A model generated the notes under the pieces. That model did no database searches and was not told the origin of the DNA. It worked only from the letters and a program-made list of their open reading frames with translations. A DNA stretch of 64,000 bases, taken from the NCBI GenBank assembly GCA_039196965.1, contig JBCCUK010000006.1:1-64000 (forward strand), written 5' to 3'. The position numbers and the translations under genes are program-made. Each line of letters begins with the position of its first letter. Position 1 is the first letter of the stretch. Shown one piece after another: positions 18,122 through 27,082 of the stretch. The DNA is from CALLCD01 sp039196965. Lineage in GTDB: Bacteria > Pseudomonadota > Alphaproteobacteria > Caulobacterales > Hyphomonadaceae.

Positions 18122-18738
18122 CCTGCCATCTCCTTCAGCGCGGCCTTGATCAGCGCTCCCGTATCATCTTCACCGCTCACTTTTGCAGCCGTTGCCACGG
18201 CCCGGGCCGCTTCGGCCTGGGCATAACCAAGGTTAACAAGGGCCGAGACGGCCTCTCCCCGCGCGCCTGACGTCGCCGCCTGCATCGCCTGGGCGCTGGC
18301 CGCCGCATCGACGCTGAACGACCCGAATCGGCCCATCGGAGGCGGCTTTCCGGCAAGCTCGCCAACAATCCTCTCCGCCAGTTTCTTACCGACACCCTTA
18401 GCTCGCTGCACCGTGGCAATATCTCCAAGGGCAATCGCATCCATCAGTTCCGCCGGACTGATCGCATCAAGCACGGCCATGGCCGCCTTGCCCGCCACAC
18501 CGTGGACATCCTGAAGGCGGACAAACCAGGCGCGCTCATCATCGGTGGCAAACGCATACATAGTAATGGAATTCTCAGTCACCTTCGTCTCAATATGCAA
18601 CTCAGCCTCTTCGCCGGGGCTGACACGGGACAAGAGCCGCCCCCCTGCTTGAGCAACATAGCCGACACCATTGACATCGATCAGCACCGTATCTGCACCT
18701 GTTGCGGCAATCGTTCCCCTGAGACGGCCAATAATCAT
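18118..18738 (-). CDS. ruvA: Holliday junction-binding protein RuvA
   Basis: A 206-residue protein that binds the four-way junction as a tetramer and loads RuvB. The N-terminal OB-fold begins MIIGRLRGTIAATGADTVLIDV, followed by the helix-hairpin-helix region (GVAGKAAMAVLDAISP, KGVGKKLAERIVGEL) and the flexible C-terminal RuvB-contact domain. The frame stays open 13 codons further upstream inside ruvC, but ATG at 18738 is chosen because it forms the ATGA overlap with the ruvC stop and matches the conserved N terminus. Confidence 0.95.
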   Translation of the reverse strand: MIIGRLRGTIAATGADTVLIDVNGVGYVAQAGGRLLSRVSPGEEAELHIETKVTENSITMYAFATDDERAWFVRLQDVHGVAGKAAMAVLDAISPAELMDAIALGDIATVQRAKGVGKKLAERIVGELAGKPPPMGRFGSFSVDAAASAQAMQAATSGARGEAVSALVNLGYAQAEAARAVATAAKVSGEDDTGALIKAALKEMAG

Positions 18739-19232
18739 GCGGCAACCCCGTCTGCCGGCCGGTGGTGGGCCGCGCAAATCGCGCAGGCAAGAGCGTCGGC
18801 CGCATCTTCGCTCATCTTTCCTGCCCGTGGCAGTAACCGCGCCACCATGAACTGTACCTGCTTCTTGTCGGCACCGCCCGTACCGACAACGGAGAGCTTG
18901 ATCTTGCGGGGCGCATACTCGCCAACCTCGACCCCTTCCCGCGCCAGGGCGGTCATCGCGGCCCCCCGGGCCTGTCCCAGCTTCAGCGCTGCTCTGGCAT
19001 TCACATTGACCAGTGTTTCCTCCACCCCTGCAAAGTCCGGCTGATGTTCAATCACAAGACCAGCGACGCCAGAATAGATATCGGCAAGGCGCCTTGCCAG
19101 AGGCTGGTCGGTGTCCGGGCGGATAACTCCGTGGGCAACATGGGCAAGGCGTGCGCCTGTCAGATCGACGATGCCCCAGCCCGTATGTCGGAGGCCGGGG
19201 TCGATGCCCAAAATTCGAATCGTTTCTGTCAT
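18735..19232 (-). CDS. ruvC: Crossover junction endodeoxyribonuclease RuvC
   Basis: The Holliday-junction resolvase (165 residues). The four acidic catalytic residues are visible: Asp11 (LGIDPG), Glu71 (GVEETLVN), Asp143 and Asp146 (SEDAADALA), with spacing like the E. coli enzyme. It is the first gene of ruvCAB and is divergent from msrB. An inverted repeat sits just upstream of its start. The yebC and tol-pal genes often found beside ruv in related bacteria are absent. Confidence 0.95.
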   Translation of the reverse strand: MTETIRILGIDPGLRHTGWGIVDLTGARLAHVAHGVIRPDTDQPLARRLADIYSGVAGLVIEHQPDFAGVEETLVNVNARAALKLGQARGAAMTALAREGVEVGEYAPRKIKLSVVGTGGADKKQVQFMVARLLPRAGKMSEDAADALACAICAAHHRPADGVAA

Positions 19233-19242
19233 GGCGAGCAGC

Positions 19243-19262
19243 TTAACCGCATCTACGGTTAA
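19243..19262. repeat. Inverted repeat just upstream of ruvC
   Basis: TTAACCG (19243-19249) and CGGTTAA (19256-19262) are perfect 7-base arms with a 6-base spacer, 11-30 bases before the ruvC start codon. It could be an operator or a hairpin in the leader. It does not match the GTTC-N7-GTTC LexA box of alphaproteobacteria, and I found no such box in the ruvC-msrB gap. Confidence 0.45.
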
Positions 19263-19427
19263 TCACAGCTTACATTTTCACTTTTTGTTCGCATAAACCG
19301 GGCGATGCCAACAGATTACAAATAACTGCATCGTGATAGGCCCGTGGGGCGACATAGCCGCCAGTCGTCACCATACTGACATCAGTGGTGCAGCCCGATT
19401 ACGGGACTGTGTAGAAGGGAATTTGTA

Positions 19428-19946
19428 ATGGCAATAATGACCCGAAGGGCTATGTTGCTGAGCGGTGTATCGGCAGGGCTCGCTGCAGCATGTTCCCCCG
19501 GCAGAACAGCCAACATAGCCGATGCATCGTCGGCGGAGAGCTTTGCAACATCTGAATGGCGCGCTTTAACCGACGAGGAATGGGAAACGCGGCTGAACCG
19601 GGCCTCCTATTATGTGCTCCGTCAGGAAGGGACCGAGCGCCCCTGGACGTCGCCCCTGAACGACGAAAAGCGGACGGGCGTCTATCACTGTGCCGGATGC
19701 GATCTGGAGCTCTTTCGCTCTGAAACTAAATACGATTCCCGAACCGGCTGGCCGAGCTTCTATGATGTGATCGAAGAGAACATTGGCACCAGCGTGGACT
19801 ACAAAATCGGCTATCCACGCACCGAGTATCATTGTGCACGTTGCTTAGGTCACCAGGGACACGTCTTCCCTGACGGTCCCCAACCAACGGGCCTCCGCTA
19901 CTGCAACAATGGTGTCGCGCTGACCTTCAAACCAGCGGCGGTTTGA
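19428..19946 (+). CDS. msrB: Exported peptide-methionine (R)-S-oxide reductase
   Basis: A 172-residue MsrB that repairs R-methionine sulfoxide in proteins. The N terminus TRRAMLLSGVSAGLAAAC has a twin arginine and a lipobox (Cys22), so it is probably a Tat-exported lipoprotein of the envelope. The zinc site is Cys88/Cys91 and Cys136/Cys139, and the catalytic cysteine is Cys159 in RYCNNG. GAAGGGAA precedes the ATG at good spacing. Its 3' end overlaps the convergent membrane-protein gene by 20 bases. A redox partner is not encoded nearby. Confidence 0.92.
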   Translation: MAIMTRRAMLLSGVSAGLAAACSPGRTANIADASSAESFATSEWRALTDEEWETRLNRASYYVLRQEGTERPWTSPLNDEKRTGVYHCAGCDLELFRSETKYDSRTGWPSFYDVIEENIGTSVDYKIGYPRTEYHCARCLGHQGHVFPDGPQPTGLRYCNNGVALTFKPAAV

Positions 19947-20409
19947 AGTCGTCAAGATATCGGCGAACAAATAGTCGAAACGCGAGCGCGGATATGACTG
20001 ATCCTAAAAGACATAAGAAACGAAGCTGATAGGTCGTAAGGCGCGTCAAATATGCCGATTGATCAGGTGCCCCTAAAACAATCACCATCACGATACCGAT
20101 GATGAGGCCGGCCAAACCAAACCACCTCCAAGAGATCAGTCGACAGCGCATCATAATCAAGTAAAGCGGAAAACCGGTTAGGAAGCTGAATCCAATCGCG
20201 TAGGGTAGCCCTGCCAAATTGGCCAGAACGAAGACCATGGCTGAGCCTTTGACGACCACCGATACATTGCAGTGTCTGCAGTCCATTAAGCTCGTTAAAG
20301 CCTCCGGAGCATGCAGAAGAAAGAATGCGAGATTGAAGCCGAGGAGCGGCGCGAGCAAAAGGCCCAGAGTGAGCTTACTCACATGTGGAAGACTCGGCCA
20401 ATCGTCCAC
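19927..20409 (-). CDS. Integral membrane protein of unknown function
   Basis: A 160-residue frame with about four hydrophobic segments (residues 12-32, 55-85, 94-113 and 128-147) and a CRHC pair near residue 44 between the first two. I do not recognise a family. It lies three bases after the stop of the sigma-54 regulator gene on the same strand. The start is uncertain: the first codon used here is GTG and another GTG follows nine codons later. The hydrophobic pattern and gene-like spacing support it as real. Confidence 0.55.
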   Translation of the reverse strand: MDDWPSLPHVSKLTLGLLLAPLLGFNLAFFLLHAPEALTSLMDCRHCNVSVVVKGSAMVFVLANLAGLPYAIGFSFLTGFPLYLIMMRCRLISWRWFGLAGLIIGIVMVIVLGAPDQSAYLTRLTTYQLRFLCLLGSVISALAFRLFVRRYLDDFKPPLV

Positions 20410-20412
20410 AAC

Positions 20413-21870
20413 TTAGCTCGCTTCACGTTCCTCGCGGACCTTCAGATCATAGTCGCGAACTTTCCGGTAGAGCGTCGACCGGCCGATCCCGAGTTTGCGG
20501 GACACCTCAGACATATGTCCGTCATAGTGATCGATGGCGAGCTGAATCAGGTCGCGTTCCACCGCTTCCAGTGTCCGCAAATCACCGTCGTCACCGAAGA
20601 CCGGCACTGGGCTGTCCTCTGCGGCCTCAACCGCAACAGCCGCAACGTCATTGGCAACAGCCGGCAGCTCCGGAAGCTCGTCAATCTTAGGGCTGAGGCC
20701 GGAAATCTGCGGGAAATCTGTAGGCTGAAGCTCATCGGACTCGCAGAGCACCACAGCCCGGAACACCGAATTTTCGAGCTGACGAACATTGCCCGGCCAC
20801 TCAAAGGCCGACAGCATTTTCAGCGTATCCTTGCTCGCGCCGCTGATTTTCGTGCCTTCCGAGGCGTTGAAACGCGTAATGAAGTGATCGATGAGGGCTG
20901 GAATGTCTTCGATCCGCTCGCGCAGGGACGGCATATCGATCGGGAAGACGTTCAGCCGGTAAAATAGGTCCTCGCGGAAGGCCCCGGCCTTCACCTGTTC
21001 GGCGAGATCGCGGTTGGTGGCCGAAATAATCCGCACATCCACCTTGGTCGGGCGGCGCGATCCAACGGCATCGACCTCCCCTTCCTGCAGAGCGCGCAGC
21101 AGCTTCACCTGAATGTCGAGGGGCAACTCACCTACCTCATCGAGGAAGAGCGTACCGCCATCGGCTTCGACGAACTTACCAAGGGATTTTGAGACGGCGC
21201 CCGTGAACGCACCTTTCTCATGGCCGAAAAGGATACTCTCGACGAGATTCTCCGGAATCGCGCCGCAGTTCACGGCCACGAATGGCTTACCCGCACGGTC
21301 CGAAGCCCCCTGAATGCAGCGGGCGACAACTTCCTTACCGACGCCGCTTTCTCCGAGGATCAACACCGGAATGTTCGATGCTGCAGCGCGTTCGCCCATC
21401 TTTACAACGCCGCGCATGGATTTTGCTCCAGCGATCATGTCGTCGAAGTTCATGCCACCTTCGGCTTTCTTGACGAGACGCTTCACCTCTCCGGCAAGGC
21501 TCGTCATTTTCAGCGCATTGCGGATAGAGACAATCACCCGTTCAGGGCTGACCGGCTTGATAAAAAAATCGATCGCGCCTGTGCGCATCGCCTGGACAAC
21601 CGTATCCACACCGCCTGTCGCTGTCAGCACGATAACCGGCAGATCCGGACGGCGCTCGGCCAGGCGTTCCAGCGTCTCCATGCCGGAAAGACCCGGCATG
21701 ACGAGATCGAGCAAAACAACGTCAACACCGTTTGCCTCTTCGGCGGCCAGGGCGTATCCGCTCTCGCCGTCAGGGGCTGTACGGCAGGCAAAACCGACTT
21801 TCTCTACTGCCGCCTGTAGAAGGCGGCGCTGAGTTGGATCATCATCGACAACAAGTACGGTTTTGGCCAT
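20413..21870 (-). CDS. Sigma-54-dependent response regulator (NtrC type)
   Basis: A 485-residue transcription activator. The receiver domain has Asp10-Asp11 and the phospho-acceptor Asp55 (LLDLVMPG). The AAA+ domain has Walker A GESGVGKE (173-180), the sigma-54 contact loop GAFTGA (220-225) and Walker B GTLFLDEVGE. The C-terminal Fis-type helix-turn-helix reads SEVSRKLGIGRSTLYRKV. No histidine kinase lies beside it, so the partner and targets are unknown. It is divergent from methylsuccinyl-CoA dehydrogenase across a 204-base gap. Confidence 0.92.
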   Translation of the reverse strand: MAKTVLVVDDDPTQRRLLQAAVEKVGFACRTAPDGESGYALAAEEANGVDVVLLDLVMPGLSGMETLERLAERRPDLPVIVLTATGGVDTVVQAMRTGAIDFFIKPVSPERVIVSIRNALKMTSLAGEVKRLVKKAEGGMNFDDMIAGAKSMRGVVKMGERAAASNIPVLILGESGVGKEVVARCIQGASDRAGKPFVAVNCGAIPENLVESILFGHEKGAFTGAVSKSLGKFVEADGGTLFLDEVGELPLDIQVKLLRALQEGEVDAVGSRRPTKVDVRIISATNRDLAEQVKAGAFREDLFYRLNVFPIDMPSLRERIEDIPALIDHFITRFNASEGTKISGASKDTLKMLSAFEWPGNVRQLENSVFRAVVLCESDELQPTDFPQISGLSPKIDELPELPAVANDVAAVAVEAAEDSPVPVFGDDGDLRTLEAVERDLIQLAIDHYDGHMSEVSRKLGIGRSTLYRKVRDYDLKVREEREAS

Positions 21871-22074
21871 GGGTGCAGTTCCCTAACTCTCTCTGGTCGA
21901 CCCGTAATGGCACACACAGGTGGAGTTATGGTTTGCACAAAAGGTGAAATTTGACCGAAATTCAACCGCCAAGCCTGCGGTGATCCGCCTCGCTGCACTG
22001 CAGCAAAAACGGCCTGTCTTTTGCGATCATTCGATCTATACTGGATTTCATAGAATATAGTGGGAGCGACGACC

Positions 22075-23781
22075 ATGGACGGACTGGCAACAACAACAGC
22101 AGCGGACACCCCTGTCATGGCAGGACTGGTCGATGCGATGCGGGAGGCTCTACCGGCGCTGGAGACCTATGCCGAAGCTGCAAGCGCAGCTGCAGGAGCC
22201 ATTCTCGCCCCAACCGGCAAGCCGGACCGCGCCGCTTTCGCCGCGAACCAGCATATGGGCCACGGCCTTGCCTGGGTCATCACCTATGTCGAAACCCTAA
22301 AGGAGACCGCTGCCTGGGCTGCCCGCCTCGAAGCAGAGGGCAAGTTCGGCGAGATTGAGCAGCTGCTCTCCCAGATCCTTTTCTCAGAATACATCGCCCA
22401 GCTTCAGGGCGGCTTGCCAATGAACCAGGGGGAGTTTGTCCGCCCCGCCGATCTCGGCTGCAATGATAAAGACATCGAGCTTCTAAGTGCGCCGATCTTT
22501 GAGCGCTTTGTGCGCGAGGGCAAAACGCCAGACGTCATGGCCGCCGCTGCCGCCTATCTGCCCGACGCCCTTGGCCGCGCCACAGTGGAAGAGACAGGTC
22601 TCGAAGACACCATGGACATGGTGCGTGATCAGTTCCGCAAATTCGCCAATGACAAGGTCGTCCCCTTCGCCCATGAGTGGCATCTGAAGAATGAATACAT
22701 CCCCATGGATGTGATCAGCGAGATGGGCGAGCTCGGCGTCTTCGGTCTCACAATCCCGGAAGAGTTCGGCGGCTTCGGTATGGACAAGATCGCCATGTGC
22801 GTCGTCTCCGAGGAGCTCAGTCGCGGCTATATCGGCGTCGGCTCCCTCGGCACTCGGTCGGAAATCGCCGCAGAGCTTATTCTCATTGGCGGAACAGATG
22901 AGCAGAAGGCCAAATGGCTGCCAGCTATTTCGTCTGCGGAGATTTTGCCCACTGCCGTTTTCACTGAACCGAATACGGGGTCCGACCTCGGTTCCCTCCG
23001 TACACGGGCTGTAAAATCCGACGACGGAGAAGTTTATTCCATCACCGGCAACAAGACCTGGATCACCCATCCCGTTCGCGCCGACCTTATGACACTGCTC
23101 GCCCGGACAGATCCCGACACGAACAATTTCTCCGGCCTGTCGATGTTCCTTGCCGAAAAACCCCGCGGCAACGATGACATGCCCTTCCCTGCAGACGGCA
23201 TGACTGGCGGAGAAATCGAAGTGCTCGGCTATCGCGGCATGAAGGAATACGAAATTGCCTTTGACGATTTCAAAGTCGATACCGCAAACCTGCTTGGTGG
23301 TGTGGAAGGACAGGGCTTTCGCCACCTGATGGCGACCTTCGAAAGTGCGCGCATCCAGACGGCTGCCCGCGCTGTCGGTGTTGCCCAGAATGCTTTCGAA
23401 CTCGGTCTGCAATATGCTCTCGACCGGGTCCAATTCGGCCAACCACTTTTCAACTTCCCACGTGTTGCCAACAAGCTCGTGATGATGGCAGCCGAACTTG
23501 TCGGTGTCCGTCAGCTGACATATTTCTCGGCGCGTCAGAAAGACTCTGGCAAGCGCTGCGACCTTGAAGCCGGCATGGCAAAACTGCTCGGCGCTCGAGT
23601 GGCCTGGGCCGCAGCCGACAATTCCGTGCAGATACATGGCGGCAATGGCTTCGCCCTAGAATATGCTATCAGCCGTGTGCTGCAGGATGCCCGTATCCTG
23701 AACATTTTTGAAGGAGCTGGCGAAGTGCAGGCCATGGTCATCGCCCGCCGCCTTTTGGAAGAGCGCAAGGCAGCAGTCTAA
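22075..23781 (+). CDS. mcd: Probable (2S)-methylsuccinyl-CoA dehydrogenase
   Basis: A 568-residue acyl-CoA dehydrogenase with an extra N-terminal domain of about 160 residues. That domain has HGLAWVITYVETLKETAAW, WAARLEAEGKFGEIEQLL and EYIAQLQGGLPMNQGE, and the core has EIEVLGYRGMKEYEIAFDDF. From memory of the family these features mark methylsuccinyl-CoA dehydrogenase, which makes mesaconyl-C1-CoA in the ethylmalonyl-CoA pathway of acetyl-CoA assimilation. QIHGGNGFALEYAISRVLQDAR is a common dehydrogenase motif. ATG at 22075 is chosen over a GTG five codons earlier because GGGAG lies 8-12 bases before it. The other pathway genes (ccr, ecm) are not in the window. A different acyl-CoA substrate remains possible. 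Confidence 0.78.
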   Translation: MDGLATTTAADTPVMAGLVDAMREALPALETYAEAASAAAGAILAPTGKPDRAAFAANQHMGHGLAWVITYVETLKETAAWAARLEAEGKFGEIEQLLSQILFSEYIAQLQGGLPMNQGEFVRPADLGCNDKDIELLSAPIFERFVREGKTPDVMAAAAAYLPDALGRATVEETGLEDTMDMVRDQFRKFANDKVVPFAHEWHLKNEYIPMDVISEMGELGVFGLTIPEEFGGFGMDKIAMCVVSEELSRGYIGVGSLGTRSEIAAELILIGGTDEQKAKWLPAISSAEILPTAVFTEPNTGSDLGSLRTRAVKSDDGEVYSITGNKTWITHPVRADLMTLLARTDPDTNNFSGLSMFLAEKPRGNDDMPFPADGMTGGEIEVLGYRGMKEYEIAFDDFKVDTANLLGGVEGQGFRHLMATFESARIQTAARAVGVAQNAFELGLQYALDRVQFGQPLFNFPRVANKLVMMAAELVGVRQLTYFSARQKDSGKRCDLEAGMAKLLGARVAWAAADNSVQIHGGNGFALEYAISRVLQDARILNIFEGAGEVQAMVIARRLLEERKAAV

Positions 23782-25487
23782 AACGGCATACGCATATCAC
23801 GGTTGTTTTCTAAGAAGGCTTCGAGTTCGCTTTGGTCTGAAACAGCAACTCTACCTACCGGGTCGCTGAGGAAATTCGCACCGGGTGAACTTGCGGAGGC
23901 TGACACTCCGGAACTGACAGCGGTAGAAGCGGCAGGCGGTGGTGGACAAGTACCATCGGCGCGGAATTGCAGCGCCGCTGCCAAAAGCGCCTCTTCCTCA
24001 TCACCGAGTTCGCGGGAGAAATCATCGACCACTTCGCATCCCGGCAGGCGCACGCCGAACTCGGCCGACGAATTAGACGCAATAAATCCATCAGGATAGT
24101 CACCAAAACCGATATCATTCACGCCCTGAAACTGGATGGTGAAGTAGGTCTCGCCGCAATTGTCTGTCGGGAAGAAGCCGAAAGGCTTTCCGCAGGTGGT
24201 CGACCCTATAAGCACCACTTCGACGCCGATACCGCGAAGGCTGTTGATGACAGATTCACTCGCTGAACAGGTGCCATCCGTAGCGAGCACGAAGACGCGC
24301 GGAAGATCCAGAAATGGCAGGGCCTCGCCGTTCACCAGACTGAATCCAAGGCCGGTGCCGAAAAACGGCGTCGGACTATTGAAGCTGCCATCAATCGGAT
24401 TGGTGTTTCCAGCATCATCATTGAAACGGAGGCGTTCGAAATCCCGACCCGTTGTCAGTACGGGTCCGGCGATCATATAGCTGAGCTGCGCTGCAACCGC
24501 CAAAAGACCGCCGCCATTATAGCGAAGGTCGAGGATAAGATCAGTTACACCGGCGGACGACATCTCGCCAATCGCTGTCGCGATCTGTTCTTCTGACGCA
24601 AAGGGGCTAAATGTGTTGAAGAGCACATAACCAACGGGACCAGTCGGGGTATCGATGACTAACGTTCGGTTGACTGGCTTGGGGGAGATATTGGCAGCAG
24701 TGAGCGTTATCAACCGCGTTTCATTGGTGCCCGGATCCTGGACAACGAATGTATGTGCTTCGCCAGCACTTTCAGGGAATAGTACTTCGTTTAACTCGGC
24801 AATATCGCTATTGCTCGATGCGTTCACAAAGTCGATTCCGTCCACTTCGAGTATCCGCGTACCACGCACCAGATTTGGCTGGCCCAGCACTACTGCAGAC
24901 GCCGGCGAATTTGGCTCAGTGAACCGCACCCGGAAATCCCTTGGCGGGGTCGTTCGAAAAGCTGCAAAGGAAACACCATAACTCGCACGGGGCGTTGAAT
25001 TTCGGCTAGCAAGAAATTCAGCTGTCGACTGACTGAAATGAAAATCGTCCAGCGGCTTTCCGGACGGGGTGATCTCCGGCGTAACGAGAACATCAAAATA
25101 GGCCAGCCGATCATCAAAACCTGCTGGATCCTGATCCGGGACATCGTCATTCCAGAGATAGGTCTCACTGGTCCATGATCGCAGCCAGAAATTCTCTAAC
25201 AGGGTCGATCCCGCTTCATCGGAAAATGTATTGCCCTCAATATCCCGGCCTGAGCGCGGCATTTCGCATTGGCCTTCAAACTGTTCAGAAGACAGAAAGA
25301 CACCGGGTGTGAAAGGTGGTGCACCAGAGGTAGAAGGCGGAGGAGCCGAGGTTGAAGGAGGCGGCGCGCCCGCAGCAGATGCCGGACCAGTATCACTCCC
25401 ACCACTGCACGCCACCAGTAGGGAAAACGCAATTGATACAAAGATCTGAGACGTAGCGGACTTCAAAAGCGCGTCTCCAAAGTACAC
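23778..25487 (-). CDS. S41-family (C-terminal processing type) peptidase, lipoprotein
   Basis: A 569-residue envelope protease. The N terminus has a signal peptide with lipobox ending at Cys27 (SLLVAC), then a Pro/Ser/Ala-rich tether (residues 35-60). A PDZ-like domain (about 165-265) precedes the S41 domain, which carries the GYVLFNTF strand, LILDLRYNGGG, and the catalytic pair Ser408 (TCSASES) and Lys434 (TTCGKPFG). It has several cysteines that could form disulfides. The start is ambiguous: GTG at 25487 has AAGGAG too close, and TTG at 25466 has GGAG at better spacing. Its stop overlaps the mcd stop by three bases, convergent. Confidence 0.88.
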   Translation of the reverse strand: MYFGDALLKSATSQIFVSIAFSLLVACSGGSDTGPASAAGAPPPSTSAPPPSTSGAPPFTPGVFLSSEQFEGQCEMPRSGRDIEGNTFSDEAGSTLLENFWLRSWTSETYLWNDDVPDQDPAGFDDRLAYFDVLVTPEITPSGKPLDDFHFSQSTAEFLASRNSTPRASYGVSFAAFRTTPPRDFRVRFTEPNSPASAVVLGQPNLVRGTRILEVDGIDFVNASSNSDIAELNEVLFPESAGEAHTFVVQDPGTNETRLITLTAANISPKPVNRTLVIDTPTGPVGYVLFNTFSPFASEEQIATAIGEMSSAGVTDLILDLRYNGGGLLAVAAQLSYMIAGPVLTTGRDFERLRFNDDAGNTNPIDGSFNSPTPFFGTGLGFSLVNGEALPFLDLPRVFVLATDGTCSASESVINSLRGIGVEVVLIGSTTCGKPFGFFPTDNCGETYFTIQFQGVNDIGFGDYPDGFIASNSSAEFGVRLPGCEVVDDFSRELGDEEEALLAAALQFRADGTCPPPPAASTAVSSGVSASASSPGANFLSDPVGRVAVSDQSELEAFLENNRDMRMPF

Positions 25488-25575
25488 TCCTTACGAACGT
25501 CAGAAAATCTATCGACAACATCCTTAGATAGAATACATTACAGATCAATTATCGCTGTCGCTACGCGGGTATGAC

Positions 25576-27003
25576 TCAGCCTTCAGACAACTTTTTTGCC
25601 AGGCCATTGGCATGGGTAGAGATATCGCCCGCCCCGAGGCAAACCACCATAGCGCCCGGCTTCGCCGCCGCACGAATCGCCGATGGCAACACATCAAGGG
25701 ACGGCAGAGCTTCAGCACCGCGATGGCCATGTTCATTTATCGACTTCACCAGAGCTTCGTGGGTAATGCCGGGAATTGGCGCTTCACCGGCTTCGAACAC
25801 TGGTGAGATGAGAGCAAGATCAGCTGCATCAAAGCAGGTGGAAAAATCTTCAAACAGGTCCTCCAGCCGCGAGTACCGGTGGGGCTGTGCTATAGCAATG
25901 AGCTGTCCGTCACCGACCATGGCTCGTGCCGCCTTCAGCACCGACGCGATCTCTACAGGGTGGTGACCATAATCGTCGATAATTTTCACCGGGGGTGAGC
26001 CAGCTTCCGGTATCCACTCGCCAACATCGGTGAAGCGACGCTTCACGCCGCCAAAAGCAGCAAGGCCAGCCTTCAGCTGATCATCACTGGCCCCAAGCTC
26101 CATTGCCACCGTGATCGCTGCCAGCGCATTCTGGACATTGTGCTCACCGGCCATGGGCAACCGAAGCCCTTCAATTACACGTGGCGTTGCCGATCCCGGG
26201 CGGCGAAGCGCAACATCAAACCGAGCTCCGGAAAGATCTGTTGTCAGATTAATCGCTCGCACATCGGCTTGGCGATTAAAACCATAGGTGATCCGTCGAC
26301 GATCTATAATCCGTGCGGCCAGAGCCTGCACTTCAGGGTGATCCGTACAGAGAACAGCAAATCCATAGAACGGAAGATTTTCGATGAATGTGTCGAAGGC
26401 CTCCCGCAAAACATCCATGCTGCCATAATGATCCATATGCTCCGCATCGATATTAGTTACTATAGCACAGGTTGGAGAGAGCTTCGTGAACGTCCCATCG
26501 CTTTCGTCGCTCTCGACCACAAGCCAATCGCTTTCGCCCGCCTTATAATTCGATCCGTAGGCCTGGATAATGCCGCCATTGATCACAGTAGGGTCAATTC
26601 CCGCCCCGTCCAGTAATGCCGCCACCATACTGGTCGTCGTGGTTTTACCATGGGTCCCGGCGACACAGACCGTATATTTCAGCCTTGTGATTTCGGCGAG
26701 CATGTTAGCCCGCCGGACAACCGGAATACCGGCAGCGCGCGCTGCATCCACTTCTGGATTACCCGCCTTGATCGCCGAGGAAACAATCACGGTCCCTGCC
26801 CCGGCGACATTCGCGCCATCATGGCCGATAAAGACTTTCGCGCCGCGAACGCGCAAACGCTCGACGATCTCGCTTTCCTTAATGTCCGACCCCTGCACCT
26901 CATAGCCAAGGGTCAGCATAACATCGGCAATGCCCGACATGCCGATACCACCAATTCCGACAATGTGCGCCGGACCGAGATCGAAGGGGGTTGGAGACGT
27001 CAT
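25576..27003 (-). CDS. murC: UDP-N-acetylmuramate--L-alanine ligase MurC
   Basis: A 475-residue cytosolic ligase that adds L-Ala to UDP-MurNAc. The Rossmann start HIVGIGGIGMSGIA and the ATP loop GTHGKTTTT (from residue 116) are conserved, as is DDYGHHPVEI near residue 330. ATG at 27003 is chosen over an upstream in-frame start because AGGA lies at good distance and the protein then begins as in the family. It is the last gene of the dcw operon in this window, 79 bases after murG. What follows is the convergent S41 peptidase, not murB or ftsQ. Confidence 0.95.
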   Translation of the reverse strand: MTSPTPFDLGPAHIVGIGGIGMSGIADVMLTLGYEVQGSDIKESEIVERLRVRGAKVFIGHDGANVAGAGTVIVSSAIKAGNPEVDAARAAGIPVVRRANMLAEITRLKYTVCVAGTHGKTTTTSMVAALLDGAGIDPTVINGGIIQAYGSNYKAGESDWLVVESDESDGTFTKLSPTCAIVTNIDAEHMDHYGSMDVLREAFDTFIENLPFYGFAVLCTDHPEVQALAARIIDRRRITYGFNRQADVRAINLTTDLSGARFDVALRRPGSATPRVIEGLRLPMAGEHNVQNALAAITVAMELGASDDQLKAGLAAFGGVKRRFTDVGEWIPEAGSPPVKIIDDYGHHPVEIASVLKAARAMVGDGQLIAIAQPHRYSRLEDLFEDFSTCFDAADLALISPVFEAGEAPIPGITHEALVKSINEHGHRGAEALPSLDVLPSAIRAAAKPGAMVVCLGAGDISTHANGLAKKLSEG

Positions 27004-27082
27004 GGTGCTTTTCCTAATTGTGACCAGCTTGGCCAAATGCCAATCGCATAAAGAACGTCAACAGAATATCGGGAAACACGGA

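Noticed and set aside
19280..19300. GTTC near 19288, considered as a LexA box for ruvCAB
   Set aside because: The alphaproteobacterial box needs a second GTTC seven bases later; the sequence there is CCGG.
22014..22042. CTGTCT-N17-TATACT as a sigma-70 promoter for mcd
   Set aside because: The -10 is fair but the -35 matches only three of six positions; too weak to list.
22483..23637. A 384-codon open frame on the minus strand
   Set aside because: It lies entirely antisense to the methylsuccinyl-CoA dehydrogenase gene, has no ribosome-binding site or domain, and is explained by the codon bias of the true gene.
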